The notes: a model not told the origin generated them from the sequence alone. Counted from the stretch's first letter, positions 24,339 to 33,764 are shown. The stretch is DNA of 64,000 bases from Mediterraneibacter butyricigenes (GCF_003574295.1 NZ_BHGK01000001.1:1426001-1490000), one strand, 5' to 3'. Program-made: numbers and translations.

Positions 24339-25583
24339 TCAAATCTGCAGCGAAAGAAATGCCGGAATGATTACCATAACCAGCACGATTGCCAGCATCA
24401 GAAACATTGGAAGCAGCAATTTTGTGCCCGCTTCTTCTCCCTGAATCTTCGCCAGAGCCTTTCGCTCTTCAAACGCCTGCATCGCCTCTCTTCGAAGGAT
24501 TTCTGTCATTCCCTGATTTCCCTTTTGAAGATTCTGCTGAAGCATCATTCCCAACTGCTGATATACCTTTACCTGACACCGCTGCATAAATCGCTCATAG
24601 CTTCTCCGTTCCCCTACTCCGCTGTTCATCTCATACCAGGTTTTCTGCATTTCCTCGTATGCATATCTTCCTTCTCCCTTCTTCTGTTTCTGATATTCTT
24701 CTACGATCCGCTCCCATGCTGTTCTCACCGTCATTCCTGCCCCGGTGTATAACGTAAGTTTATTGACGATTTCCGGATAATCCAACATCATCTGTCGCTT
24801 CCGCTCTTCTTTTCGCTTCTTTTCCTGTTCTTTCTTTTCCAGGATCAGAAGTCCCATGATGACTGCTCCAAGCACCGGAATCGCAATCCATCTTCTTTCC
24901 TTTTTCCGTGACCAGATCAGTTTCTTTCCATTGATGTTGTCCGGAAGTTCTACCCAGAGATCCTGTTTCTTTTCCTCGTCTGTTTTTTCCAGAGTCTCCT
25001 GCAACAACGCTTCCGCCTGCTCCGATCTGGACAGATCCGGCGGATAAACATGTACCGGAAAGGAGTGACGGATCAGCGTATCCTGATAGTTCAACACCGC
25101 GGTCAGCTCTACGATCTTCCCCTCCTCCGGCAGAGCTTCGGCCTTTACTCTTCCGGTCATATCTATCACGGAATAATCATCGCTTTCCCAGCTTACACGA
25201 ATCGAAGTATCCGGAATCTTTGTGATGAGATCCAGATCCGTTTGGACAAGATCCGGACTTGGATTCTGTTTCAGAATCTTTGTTTCCAGAGCTTCTGCCT
25301 CTACTGTCAGAACCTTTTCTGCCTCTTCCGTGCTATAAGCTCTCTCTTGCAATTCGAACTCCAGGATCTCCTTCTGGATCATTTTGCCGTCTTCATCCTG
25401 TATTTCTACCTGAAGTTCTTCCTTCTTCTTTCCTTTTCCATAATCATTTCTCCGCACCTTAGAATGCGTTTCATTTTCCGGAAGCACAGTCGATCTCTGA
25501 TCTGCCAGAAAAACTGCCACAGTCAGCAAAATGATTCCTACAATCCCTACCAGAATCTTCCAATGTTGTCTGCTCAACTTCAT
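24339..25583 (-). CDS. tadC: TadC-like pilus platform protein with N-terminal Ig-like extension
   Basis: A 414-residue protein. A membrane anchor (residues 8-27) is followed by a region of about 200 residues with a bacterial Ig-like stretch (VSWESDDYSVIDMTGRVKA, then KIVELTAVLNY). A second membrane segment (WIAIPVLGAVIMGLLIL) leads to a T2SSF domain (LTLYTGAGMTVRTAWERIV, then RREAMQAFEERKALAKIQGE) and a C-terminal membrane helix. TadC and TadB form the inner-membrane platform for Flp pilus assembly. The extracellular Ig-like part is not usual for TadC. It lies directly downstream of tadB. Confidence 0.75.
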   Translation of the reverse strand: MKLSRQHWKILVGIVGIILLTVAVFLADQRSTVLPENETHSKVRRNDYGKGKKKEELQVEIQDEDGKMIQKEILEFELQERAYSTEEAEKVLTVEAEALETKILKQNPSPDLVQTDLDLITKIPDTSIRVSWESDDYSVIDMTGRVKAEALPEEGKIVELTAVLNYQDTLIRHSFPVHVYPPDLSRSEQAEALLQETLEKTDEEKKQDLWVELPDNINGKKLIWSRKKERRWIAIPVLGAVIMGLLILEKKEQEKKRKEERKRQMMLDYPEIVNKLTLYTGAGMTVRTAWERIVEEYQKQKKGEGRYAYEEMQKTWYEMNSGVGERRSYERFMQRCQVKVYQQLGMMLQQNLQKGNQGMTEILRREAMQAFEERKALAKIQGEEAGTKLLLPMFLMLAIVLVMVIIPAFLSLQI

Positions 25584-25589
25584 TCTTAC

Positions 25590-26330
25590 TCACACCTCGA
25601 TCTCCGTCATTCTTCTCCCCAGATACCAGGCTCCCACATAACACGCCAGACATCCGCTCATAACAAGAACTCCCAGAAGATTTCCATACAATACCTGAAA
25701 GAACTCAGAGAAAGCCAGTCTCATATAAGCAATGATTCCAAACGGAATCACCGTCATGATCCGAAACTCCATTTGTTTCGCCGCTGTGATTGTCTGTATC
25801 TCACGGTAGACTTCCAACTTGTCATATAAAATCTTACCAGTCTGTTCCAGTATCCGGATCGGTTCCCCTCCTACGTGACCTGCTGTCAGAAAAACCGAAA
25901 CAAAGCTGTGTACATCTTCCTGTTCCACTCTCGCCGCAAAACTTCTCAATACCCAGTCCGTTGACAGATTCAGTTCAAACTGATGTACCATATATTCCAT
26001 TTCTTTGCGGATCCGATCTTCCGGCCCGTACAATGTCCGCAATTCTTTTGCTGTCTCCAACAATGCATTTTCCAGAGAATAACCGGTTCTCAGATCTGCC
26101 GTCAGAGTCCGCATAAACTCCTGAAACTGCAGACAGAAAATTCGTTCCTTTTCCTTGCATCTCTTTTTGAGCCAGTCCATAAGATAGATCGTTCCGAATA
26201 TCGGTGCTCCAAGCAAAAACCAGAACGAATCATAAAACAGCCAGGAAATCACACATAATATCAACACACTCTGAAAGCCCGCCAGACAGAATTCCTTCCG
26301 TTCAATATCCTGCAACCAGCAGTTTTTCAC
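25590..26330 (-). CDS. tadB: TadB-like pilus platform protein
   Basis: A 246-residue membrane protein with two N-terminal hydrophobic segments, a T2SSF domain (FMRTLTADLRTGYSLENALL, then FAARVEQEDVHSFVSVFLTA with GGEPIRILEQTG) and two C-terminal membrane helices. It forms the inner-membrane base for Flp pilus assembly together with TadC. It seems to start at GTG 26,330, inside the last codons of tadA. The insertion in tadA likely disrupts its transcription as well. Confidence 0.8.
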   Translation of the reverse strand: MKNCWLQDIERKEFCLAGFQSVLILCVISWLFYDSFWFLLGAPIFGTIYLMDWLKKRCKEKERIFCLQFQEFMRTLTADLRTGYSLENALLETAKELRTLYGPEDRIRKEMEYMVHQFELNLSTDWVLRSFAARVEQEDVHSFVSVFLTAGHVGGEPIRILEQTGKILYDKLEVYREIQTITAAKQMEFRIMTVIPFGIIAYMRLAFSEFFQVLYGNLLGVLVMSGCLACYVGAWYLGRRMTEIEV

Positions 26331-26655
26331 ACTGGGTAAGGGAATTTTCCTTCACAAGTCTTCCCAGAATCTTTTCATGGTCTCTCCCCTCCTCCCGAAA
26401 CCGGTATAATGTTTTCAGTAAAATCTGTCCGTCCGCATAATCCAGCACTTCTGAAATTTCCAGTACTTTTCTGCTTTTATCCGGCAATCTCCCCAGATGC
26501 ACAATAATTTCCAGTGCCGAAGCGATTTGTCTCTGGATCGCTTCCAGCGGAATCTCCATCCCCATCAGTACCATCGTCTCCAGTCGTGCAAGCATATCTG
26601 AGGGACTGTTGGCATGACCGGTACTGAGACCACCTGCATGTCCGGTATTATAAGC
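26302..26655 (-). pseudogene. tadA: tadA 3' fragment
   Basis: After the element end the frame resumes as NTGHAGGLSTGHANSPSDML, then LETMVLMGMEIPLEAIQRQI, the conserved C-terminal part of TadA/CpaF secretion ATPases. It joins in frame with the 5' fragment at 44,570-45,460 (ending DLLQAF) if the 17.9-kb element is removed. There is no start codon of its own at the break. Confidence 0.9.
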
Positions 26656-26656
26656 C

Positions 26657-26668
26657 TTTATATGGACT
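26657..26668 (+). repeat. Left terminal inverted repeat
   Basis: TTTATATGGACT at the left edge of the element, matching the complement at 44,558-44,569. Target bases GGCTT adjoin it. Probably the core recombinase site. Confidence 0.8.
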
Positions 26669-26800
26669 CCCTATGTTCCCATCATGCAGAAATACAATAG
26701 CTTTACTTAATATACACTGTATATAACGTTATTATCTTGCCATTCCACAGTTGCAAAAAGAAAAGAGCGCCTTTCACAGCCCTCTTTCATATCGACTTTC

Positions 26801-27097
26801 TCATTCATTTGTCATACTCAACAGTTTTGCAACCAATGTCTCTAAACTTTTTCCCAAAAATGGGACAAAATCTGGTATTGCACCAAATGCCATCCCAATT
26901 ATTATCATTCGACCACATTCTCTTGCAGATTCCAATGCAAATCCATAACTCAAAACACCTGTCAGAATAAATATAATTGATAAAAAGTAAAGCAAAATAT
27001 TTCCCAATATCATCGGAATTTTTAATAACCAGTGAATCAATGTCATTACTGCAAGAATTAAATATAAAAACACTTTTATTATGTACTTAACCAACAT
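26801..27097 (-). CDS. Small membrane protein of the element
   Basis: A 98-residue protein, mostly hydrophobic, with membrane segments at about residues 5-22, 27-50 and 60-85 (GRMIIIGMAFGAIPDFVPFL). It lies at the left end next to tnpV. Similar small membrane proteins occur in Clostridial mobile elements, but I do not recognise a function. The stretch 26,669-26,800 left of it has no gene. Confidence 0.55.
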   Translation of the reverse strand: MLVKYIIKVFLYLILAVMTLIHWLLKIPMILGNILLYFLSIIFILTGVLSYGFALESARECGRMIIIGMAFGAIPDFVPFLGKSLETLVAKLLSMTNE

Positions 27098-27139
27098 TTT
27101 TAATCCCTCCCTTTTTTATCTTTCCGGACAGCAAGAATC

Positions 27140-27194
27140 TTGCTATCCGGACTTCCACTTTTTTGCTATCCGGGCTGCAAAATTCTTGCTATCC
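27140..27194. repeat. Three TTGCTATCC repeats at exact 23-bp spacing
   Basis: TTGCTATCC occurs at 27,140, 27,163 and 27,186; the first two are followed by GG. The first belongs to a larger near-palindrome with AGCAAGAATCTTGCT. Regular spacing near the element end suggests a protein-binding array, for recombinase arms or a regulator. No gene lies in 27,098-27,205. Confidence 0.55.
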
Positions 27195-27205
27195 AATACA
27201 GTTCA

Positions 27206-27586
27206 TTATCCTTTCGTGTATATCATTTCCGTCAAAATCATCTCTTCTGCATCATGACAAAGGGTATTCATCCTCCTTGTCCATTCCATGTTGTCTTGCC
27301 TTTTTAATTCCTCTGTAATTCCTTCTTTCTCCATCATCTGTTTTACTAATTGTTCTTCTCTATCCCTTGCTTCTGCATCAATCTGATTCAAATGCTCGAC
27401 AAGTTTTCCTTGTAACAACAATATTTGATATTTTGCCTTTCTGTGTTCCTGTAAATAGCTTTTACGAAGCATCCCATATTTCCCATAAGTTGGTTCGATA
27501 TCTGTAAGTGCCAATTCTGGCAAATAATAATCACCACATAACATATAAGTAAGTCCATTTTTCTCATCATAAATTTCGTTCTGCAT
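27206..27586 (-). CDS. tnpV: TnpV-like transposon protein
   Basis: A 126-residue protein with the layout of TnpV of Tn4451-type elements: LTYMLCGDYYLPELALTDIE, then GKYGMLRKSYLQEHRKAKY, GKLVEHLNQIDAEARDRE and a C-terminal EWTRRMNTL with acidic end. TnpV is common in Clostridial mobilizable elements; its role is unknown. Its presence beside a Tn554-type module, with tnpW elsewhere in the element, points to a mosaic origin. Confidence 0.75.
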   Translation of the reverse strand: MQNEIYDEKNGLTYMLCGDYYLPELALTDIEPTYGKYGMLRKSYLQEHRKAKYQILLLQGKLVEHLNQIDAEARDREEQLVKQMMEKEGITEELKRQDNMEWTRRMNTLCHDAEEMILTEMIYTKG

Positions 27587-27606
27587 AAAATATTCTCCTT
27601 TTCTTC

Positions 27607-28014
27607 CTATAATTGGTCGTACATCTTCAACAGTGTTCCCTTTTTTATTTGACTATATTTCACCTGTAATTCTTCATATTTTTTCTGAAGACTTTCATAT
27701 TCGTTTTTCGGAACACTATCGGATAATTTCTGTTCTAAACTCTTAATCCGTGCTTCCTGTGCTTTTGCAATAGCATCACTTTTAGGATTTCGCAATATCA
27801 TTCCCTGTTGTTTTTCCTTCAATTCCATCATGACCTGTTTCACATTCGGATTATTATAGAAAAAACCTCTAGAAAGTCCTGTTAGTTTTGTAAGTTCAGC
27901 AACTGAAATTTTTTTATTTTTTCTATACATTGTTTCAATAGCTGTTATTGCTGTTTCCGTCATTTCCGCACTTTTTTCTTTTGCCAGTGCTACCATTTTA
28001 TCGTGTTTCTGCAT
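27607..28014 (-). CDS. tnpC: TnpC-like transposition helper (DUF6262 type)
   Basis: A 135-residue helical protein. It begins MQKHDKMVALAKEKSAEMTE, then has an HTH-like region KISVAELTKLTGLSRGFFYN and a coiled coil (ARIKSLEQKLSDSVPKNEYE). This matches TnpC of Tn554 and related DUF6262 proteins, which bias the orientation or efficiency of insertion. Its start overlaps the end of the upstream recombinase gene by 17 bases, as in Tn554-type operons. Confidence 0.8.
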   Translation of the reverse strand: MQKHDKMVALAKEKSAEMTETAITAIETMYRKNKKISVAELTKLTGLSRGFFYNNPNVKQVMMELKEKQQGMILRNPKSDAIAKAQEARIKSLEQKLSDSVPKNEYESLQKKYEELQVKYSQIKKGTLLKMYDQL

Positions 28015-29506
28015 TTTCCTTTTCCCTCCTGTATTGTGCTAATAATTCATTCATTTCATCTCGTACAGCCTTTGTATCCTCCGCTAATGCTTCGTTTCTT
28101 AACCGCCGATAATGTGGTATGGTTCGTGTATCCTTATGCCCCAACAGCCTTGCAATGCTATCATCATCTAATTTCATTTCTGTTAGTTTTACTCCAAAAG
28201 TATGTCTAAAACGATGTGTACGAAACTCAAAATAATTTCCATTATCATCCCTGATATCATTTTCATAAATCATGATATTTACATGATATTTCAGCATTGA
28301 ATCTGTATACAATTTTCCATTATCTTGCAGAAAAATATATTCTGAATCTGGATGCTCCTTTTCTGAAACTTCTATTGCTTTTCTAATCAATTCTGCCAGC
28401 TGATCGCTAACTGGTCTTTTGTATTTCCTTGTTTTCTGCTGGATAATAGTTATAAAATAATGTCCAGATTTCTCAGATAAGCAATCCCTTCGCAAAGTCA
28501 ACGTATCCTCTATTCTTGTACCGAGCATCTGATGTATTATTAAACATCTGCCTAACTGGGGCTTTAATTTTGTTAATGCACAATTAAATCTTCTGATTTC
28601 TGCATCTGAATACGCTTCTGGTAAAGCGTTGTCATATGCTCTGCAATCACTGGACAGAAAAAGGTTGCATATATTTCCTATTTCCAGTTCACGCCCTATT
28701 TCATCCAACAGATTATCCAAAACCGACAGCTCTGTCGTGTAACTGACTGATGTAAGACCGGTATCCGTTTTTATATAAACCAGATAATCTTCTATCATAT
28801 CCCTGCTAATTTCTGCAAAGTGCTTTACTTCTGGGAATCGATCATACACGAAACTAGCAAACCGACGGAATCCACGCAATTCACCTTTTATACTACCCAT
28901 TGCTTTTGTCTGGCAGTGGCTATACAATATTTTCTTTATTATCTCTTTAAATTCTTTCTGCCTGATCTCACGAAAATCTAATCTATATCTTCCACGAATC
29001 GGATTACTCCTTGGCACAATATCCAACTTTCTCATATCCCATACATCTTTTTCATTTTCTGGAATATCTGCTGTTTTACACTTCACAACATACTCATAAT
29101 ACATTTTCAGAAAAGAAATCTGAGCGCTACTTTGTTGCTCAACATTCCGCCTATCCGGTCTATTTCTTCTAACATACAGCGCCAATCCTTTTTTATATAA
29201 AAATGCTTTATAACTTCTCTCCAGTTCTTCCCATTTTTTATCAGTGATGCTGCTACAACTTGTACACTTCTCATTCAGAAATTCTTTCAACAGATCAAAT
29301 CTGTAAATATCATTTACTACTGTTGATAATGACAAACGTCTACATCTATCATCGATATACCCATAAATCTCATCCTGCATCTTTTCATTATGAATCTCTG
29401 ATATGTAGTACACCCTGTTTTCCTTCCATTTCAGTCCTGCCAACTGTTTTTCTGTAGCTTGTTGATAACAGTCATACGAAATCAAATTAATATTACCTTT
29501 CATCAT
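27998..29506 (-). CDS. Tyrosine recombinase, third of three
   Basis: A 502-residue recombinase. Catalytic residues are present: Arg I in QMLGTRIEDTLTLRRD, the His-x-x-Arg box HRFRHTFGVKL, and the C-terminal GHKDTRTIPHYRRL with the Tyr nucleophile. The long N-terminal half serves core binding. It overlaps the gene upstream by 14 bases and tnpC downstream, so the module is one operon. Tn554 itself has two such enzymes; three in a row recalls RIT elements. Confidence 0.85.
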   Translation of the reverse strand: MMKGNINLISYDCYQQATEKQLAGLKWKENRVYYISEIHNEKMQDEIYGYIDDRCRRLSLSTVVNDIYRFDLLKEFLNEKCTSCSSITDKKWEELERSYKAFLYKKGLALYVRRNRPDRRNVEQQSSAQISFLKMYYEYVVKCKTADIPENEKDVWDMRKLDIVPRSNPIRGRYRLDFREIRQKEFKEIIKKILYSHCQTKAMGSIKGELRGFRRFASFVYDRFPEVKHFAEISRDMIEDYLVYIKTDTGLTSVSYTTELSVLDNLLDEIGRELEIGNICNLFLSSDCRAYDNALPEAYSDAEIRRFNCALTKLKPQLGRCLIIHQMLGTRIEDTLTLRRDCLSEKSGHYFITIIQQKTRKYKRPVSDQLAELIRKAIEVSEKEHPDSEYIFLQDNGKLYTDSMLKYHVNIMIYENDIRDDNGNYFEFRTHRFRHTFGVKLTEMKLDDDSIARLLGHKDTRTIPHYRRLRNEALAEDTKAVRDEMNELLAQYRREKENAETR

Positions 29507-31223
29507 CTTCTGCTCCTTTCAATTTAAATGACTGATTTTTAGAGAAATATTTATCTTCAGCCGATACAATACGTTCCGGCATGAAATCAATGTACTGTTT
29601 TGTCATATTCTCACTTGAATGTCCTAGATAATCTCGTACCCCTTGTATAGAAACCCCATTTCCGTACATTGAAGTTGCAAGGTTATGTCTGTAATCGTGT
29701 GCTCTAAAGATATAATCTCCGCAGGCAATCCCACGAACCTTACACTCCCGAATCATCTGATTTGAAAATGTCTGTCCATTAAATGCACCACCCTTTTTAT
29801 TTTTGAATAAATACTCCCCATTTTTTATTCCGTACTTTTTTTCATAATCATTCACCAGTCCAACCAATAAACTGGGAACAGGAATGACTTTTTCTCTCCG
29901 CATTTTGCTTTGATATATGCGCATCCAATTCTCATTGCCTTGTGAATAAAAGGCTCCCGATTTTATTGTGCAAACCTCGCTTTTCCTAATTCCTGTGCAA
30001 AACAAAATCAAATACATCAACTGTAAATGCTCTGGGAATGCCGGCAGCTCCTTAATTAGATGAGCAATTGTTTTTTCTGGAACACTTCTTTCATTGTGTT
30101 CCGAAAAACCTTTTTTTAAAAATCGTTCCGGATAAAACTTCAACACTTCAATATTTTTCATTTTCAAAAACTGTAGAAATGTATGCATATGTGTGATATA
30201 TCGGTTAAAAGTGGAATACTTAATATCGGACTCATCCAAAACAGACACATAATCCGCTATATCTTGCATCTCCAGTTCAGTTACTTTCTTACTCTGTCCA
30301 TCCAGATATTTTAAAAATTGTGAAATAAAACTTATTGTATTTCGGATATTTGATAAAGACAGATCCGATATCCCGACCAAATATTTTGCGTATAATTGTA
30401 AATACCAACGATTTTCTTTTTCGTAAATATTAATAAATGAAAGGCTTTTAACAGGTGAACTGGCATTGATTCTCGATTTATCAAACTGAAACCTATCCAT
30501 ATACCAGATACACGCTTGCCAATTTGTCTCTGAATCTGTTAGAAATAACGTTCTTCTCGCAAACTCAACAATCTTAGAAGCCTGTTTTTTTATAATTTCC
30601 GACTCTTTGTTTAAATACAGATAAAATCTGTTTTCATCTGCCTGTTCCATTTCTTCAATATCATCTATTCCGTACTTATCGCAAAACCGTATAAGTGCTT
30701 TTAATGGTTCTAAAAAATATCTTCGATGTCTTTGTACCTTATCCATATTCAGAATTTCACACAGCAATATTTTTGTCTGTCGCACCAACTGTGATGAATG
30801 TATCCTCGTTAAGTCCCATAACAAATCATTCTTATCGACCACCTGACGAAAAGATTGTGCTTTCTTCTTATTGGGGACATACAGCAAAAACAATTTGTCT
30901 TGCTTAAAAAACTCCTGTTCTACAGAAAAGGGATTTCCTTGTGAATAGACATCCGGCATATTTTCTATTTTTAAACGATCAAATAAGCTCAGTAATTCCG
31001 CTTTATATTTTTCTGAAATATCCTCTTTTTCAAGAGAATCCATATACATTTTTCTCGTTTCATAGTTAATATCTGCAGTACACTGTATATCTGTATACTG
31101 GAAAAATTTGTATAACCGGTTATAGTATTTTGCTTCTCCATTCGTAACTAAAGATATTTCTTCCTTTAATTTCTCGGATATTTTTTCCTGATATAACTTC
31201 GGAACAATTTTTAATACTGCCAA
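29493..31223 (-). CDS. tnpB: Tyrosine recombinase, TnpB-like, second of three
   Basis: A 576-residue recombinase similar in size to Tn554 TnpB (about 630). Catalytic boxes: FCTGIRKSEVCTIKSG, HDYRHNLATSMYG and LGHSSENMTKQYIDF. The N-terminal 280 residues are a long, lysine-rich binding region. Nineteen bases separate it from the first recombinase gene. All catalytic positions are kept, so the enzyme looks active. Confidence 0.87.
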   Translation of the reverse strand: MAVLKIVPKLYQEKISEKLKEEISLVTNGEAKYYNRLYKFFQYTDIQCTADINYETRKMYMDSLEKEDISEKYKAELLSLFDRLKIENMPDVYSQGNPFSVEQEFFKQDKLFLLYVPNKKKAQSFRQVVDKNDLLWDLTRIHSSQLVRQTKILLCEILNMDKVQRHRRYFLEPLKALIRFCDKYGIDDIEEMEQADENRFYLYLNKESEIIKKQASKIVEFARRTLFLTDSETNWQACIWYMDRFQFDKSRINASSPVKSLSFINIYEKENRWYLQLYAKYLVGISDLSLSNIRNTISFISQFLKYLDGQSKKVTELEMQDIADYVSVLDESDIKYSTFNRYITHMHTFLQFLKMKNIEVLKFYPERFLKKGFSEHNERSVPEKTIAHLIKELPAFPEHLQLMYLILFCTGIRKSEVCTIKSGAFYSQGNENWMRIYQSKMRREKVIPVPSLLVGLVNDYEKKYGIKNGEYLFKNKKGGAFNGQTFSNQMIRECKVRGIACGDYIFRAHDYRHNLATSMYGNGVSIQGVRDYLGHSSENMTKQYIDFMPERIVSAEDKYFSKNQSFKLKGAEDDER

Positions 31224-31241
31224 GGTAATCCCTCCTTCCTT

Positions 31242-32345
31242 TTACAGAAAATCTGCAATTTGGTATAAATCTTCATTATTTGAGTAGTATTGATCTGTCG
31301 CTTCTATCAATCGTTCATTATTTTCACCCAAGTATTTAATGGTAGTTTCAACTTTCTTATGCCCCAGGGCAAAACGAATGTCATTCAAATCCCATCCTTC
31401 TTTTCTTCTTTCCTCCGCAAAATAGTGTCGGAGCTGATGCGGATGGGAATTGATATCCGTTTTTTGGGATAGCCTTTTCAACATGCTATACACAGAATCC
31501 GCATCTAATGGCTCTCCTTTGTTTTTTCCAGTCAATTTTGTAAATAAATACTCCGAGTTCATCAGACTTTTTCGGTTATCAGAAATGTACTTAACCAAGA
31601 ACTCAAAAGTTGTATTACTTAACAAAGCCATTCTATATTCTGCATTTTTTGCTCTTGCCAAGTTGGTATTGGATTCACGATACCTTACCCGAACCGTTCT
31701 TCTTTCAAAATCAATATCTTCGGTATAATGGATTCCCAGAATTTCCCCTAATCTAAGACCGGTTTCTGCCATCATTGCTATCAGCAATCGATCTCTATCA
31801 TTCGAACAGGCATTTATCAGCTCCTGTATTTCTTCGGATGTTATTTCTTCCAGATTAGGTTCTTCTTCTTTGAAGAAACCTTTAAACGAATTCACTGCAT
31901 TTTGATGATTTACTCCCATACTGTCAAAATACGATACTTTTTTTACTCGTAAGACTTTAAGCATTGGCAAAACATCTTCCAGTGCCAAAAACTGGTAGTA
32001 TCTGAAGACTGCACCAAGATACATATTGCAGGTCTTATTGCTCGTCTGTGTATTATGCTCAGTATGCTTTCCACTCTTAACCCAATACAAGAAATCAATA
32101 AAATGTTTATTCTGCTCTGAATAGGATAGCAATGTAATCTCATCCAATCCTATCGTTTGCTCCTGCAGATAATTGTAATAATATGAAAGTGCGAAGGCTG
32201 CGGATTTTACAGTATTCGGAGAAGCATTAATCTGATCCAGATGCTTCAAATACTTTGATGGAAGGATTTCAATTTCTTCAATATCAGAAATAATCAAAAA
32301 ACGTGGTCTATTATCTTTCAAAACCGAAACAACCCTATATTTCAA
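31242..32345 (-). CDS. tnpA: Tyrosine recombinase, TnpA-like, first of three
   Basis: A 367-residue XerC/D-like recombinase, close to Tn554 TnpA in length (361). SAM-like core-binding domain at residues 30-130, then the catalytic domain with AETGLRLGEILGIHY, HPHQLRHYFAEERR and LGHKKVETTIKYLGE. It is the first gene of the leftward operon and diverges from the regulator gene at 32,586 across a repeat-rich promoter region. Confidence 0.88.
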   Translation of the reverse strand: MKYRVVSVLKDNRPRFLIISDIEEIEILPSKYLKHLDQINASPNTVKSAAFALSYYYNYLQEQTIGLDEITLLSYSEQNKHFIDFLYWVKSGKHTEHNTQTSNKTCNMYLGAVFRYYQFLALEDVLPMLKVLRVKKVSYFDSMGVNHQNAVNSFKGFFKEEEPNLEEITSEEIQELINACSNDRDRLLIAMMAETGLRLGEILGIHYTEDIDFERRTVRVRYRESNTNLARAKNAEYRMALLSNTTFEFLVKYISDNRKSLMNSEYLFTKLTGKNKGEPLDADSVYSMLKRLSQKTDINSHPHQLRHYFAEERRKEGWDLNDIRFALGHKKVETTIKYLGENNERLIEATDQYYSNNEDLYQIADFL

Positions 32346-32377
32346 TCCACAGCCCTCCTTCCTTTCTTTTCGATTTA

Positions 32378-32573
32378 TTTGACTTCTTTGACTTCTTGAT
32401 TTACATTATACGCAAAGATATCAAAATGTCAATTACGTTTTTGACTTCTTTGACTTTTAAAAGAATATCAATAAAGCATTTTTTGATTTCTTTATGTTTT
32501 AAATTGATTTTTAGGGATATAATTGATAAGATAAAATACAAGAAGTCAATTTATACAAAGTCAAAGAAGTCAA
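32378..32573. promoter_or_regulatory. Three 17-bp operator-like repeats between tnpA and the regulator gene
   Basis: TTTGACTTCTTTGACTT occurs at 32,378 and 32,440 on the plus strand and inverted at 32,557-32,573, the last placed just before the GAGGAG ribosome site of the regulator. A half copy lies at 32,541. Position and number suggest binding by the regulator at 32,586, repressing both itself and the recombinase operon. Confidence 0.6.
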
Positions 32574-32585
32574 GAGGAGATTTGA

Positions 32586-33383
32586 ATGAACGAATTTATA
32601 TCAAATTCAGGCACACTAATAAATCCTGACAGCGTTTACGATCAGGAAAGATTCATCAATATACTTCAAATCATTTTACAGAAAAAAACACAAAAAGAAT
32701 TATCTGAACAAACAGGCTTAAATAATGCAACCATTTCACGAATGCTCAACGGTGCCCGATCTGGAAGACCATATAAAAGCACTATTGATAAAATTGCAAA
32801 AGCCATTGATGATCCAGAACTTATCCAAGAATTATATGATGCAACGGGATATTCTTCTAAGAAAATACGGGAACGGAAAAAGATAATTGCAGACAATGGA
32901 TTTTCTCTGGATCTCTCTACTGTTCAGGTGCATGAAAAATTTTTTTCTACCTTAATGCGTGGACTTTCCATGATGACAAGTCTGCATAAAGTTGAATGGA
33001 CAATAAAATCCGGAACACCCAGATCATACGATTATTTAATTGAATTAAAAGAGGGAAATATAGATTATTGGTATATTAGATATGTAGATAGAATTACTTC
33101 TGATGAAGAAAGAAAAAAAGCCTTAACTGCCATTTATGGAGAATTTGCAAAATTGAAATTAGGCGGAAAAATCAAAGTTTCTTGCGCCACTCCTTCTTAC
33201 GAAGATTATGATTATTTTGTTACAATTCCGCCATATCAATTAAATACAAATGCTTCAATTATACATTTTGATTCTGAACTCGAAAGATTTGCAGACGAAA
33301 CCTTTTTAGAGACAGCTTTACCACTTAAAGAAAATATTCCTGTTAAGGATTTTTGTAATCTTACCGAACCACTGATACTATAA
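32586..33383 (+). CDS. XRE-type regulator with a C-terminal ligand-like domain
   Basis: A 265-residue protein. Residues 28-75 form an HTH (TQKELSEQTGLNNATISRML, then KSTIDKIAKAIDDPELIQEL). The C-terminal 150 residues are a separate alpha/beta domain of unknown type (DYLIELKEGNIDYWYIRYVD) that could sense a ligand or DNA state. It lies divergent to the recombinase genes with shared operator-like repeats, so it is the likely transposition control gene. GAGGAG precedes the start. Confidence 0.7.
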   Translation: MNEFISNSGTLINPDSVYDQERFINILQIILQKKTQKELSEQTGLNNATISRMLNGARSGRPYKSTIDKIAKAIDDPELIQELYDATGYSSKKIRERKKIIADNGFSLDLSTVQVHEKFFSTLMRGLSMMTSLHKVEWTIKSGTPRSYDYLIELKEGNIDYWYIRYVDRITSDEERKKALTAIYGEFAKLKLGGKIKVSCATPSYEDYDYFVTIPPYQLNTNASIIHFDSELERFADETFLETALPLKENIPVKDFCNLTEPLIL

Positions 33384-33400
33384 CTTTTTGATTTTATCAC

Positions 33401-33433
33401 AGAGAGAGTTACTTATGGCTCTCTCTTTTTTTT
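33401..33433 (+). terminator. Terminator of the regulator gene
   Basis: AGAGAGAG pairs with CTCTCTCT (33,401-33,408 and 33,419-33,426), followed by eight T. The stretch 33,434-33,733 shows no gene. Confidence 0.8.
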
Positions 33434-33726
33434 ACACTTCCTCTTCCCACGTCCCAACTCATTATGGCTAATCATTTTCTAAAGCAAGTATCGCCTAGAG
33501 TAACTCAAAATCCCATTTCTGGATTATGATTCTCTGACGTACTTAATGGAGATTACGATTCCCCATACCCTCAATATCACAAAATATCAAATTTTGCTAT
33601 TAGCTCATAATAAATTTTCGCAGCTATCTGTTTTTGCACTCATAGTTACCAAAAGCTTTTTATAACCATCTGCTTCTACCAGTAACAAAATGTCAATAGT
33701 TTTTTAATCACTTTTTCAAAAAAGGC

Positions 33727-33764
33727 AAAAAAATAGAACGTATAGATTATTTCCATACGCTCTA
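33727..33764 (-). terminator. Terminator of the ClbS-like gene
   Basis: TAGAACGTAT (33,734) pairs with ATACGCTCTA (33,755) with one mismatch; on the minus strand seven T follow. It lies downstream of the stop at 33,808. Confidence 0.65.

Noticed and set aside
28003-32350. One Tn916-type integrase with excisionase
   Set aside because: There are three consecutive full-length tyrosine recombinases and a TnpC-like gene, which is the Tn554/RIT arrangement, and no Xis gene lies next to them.
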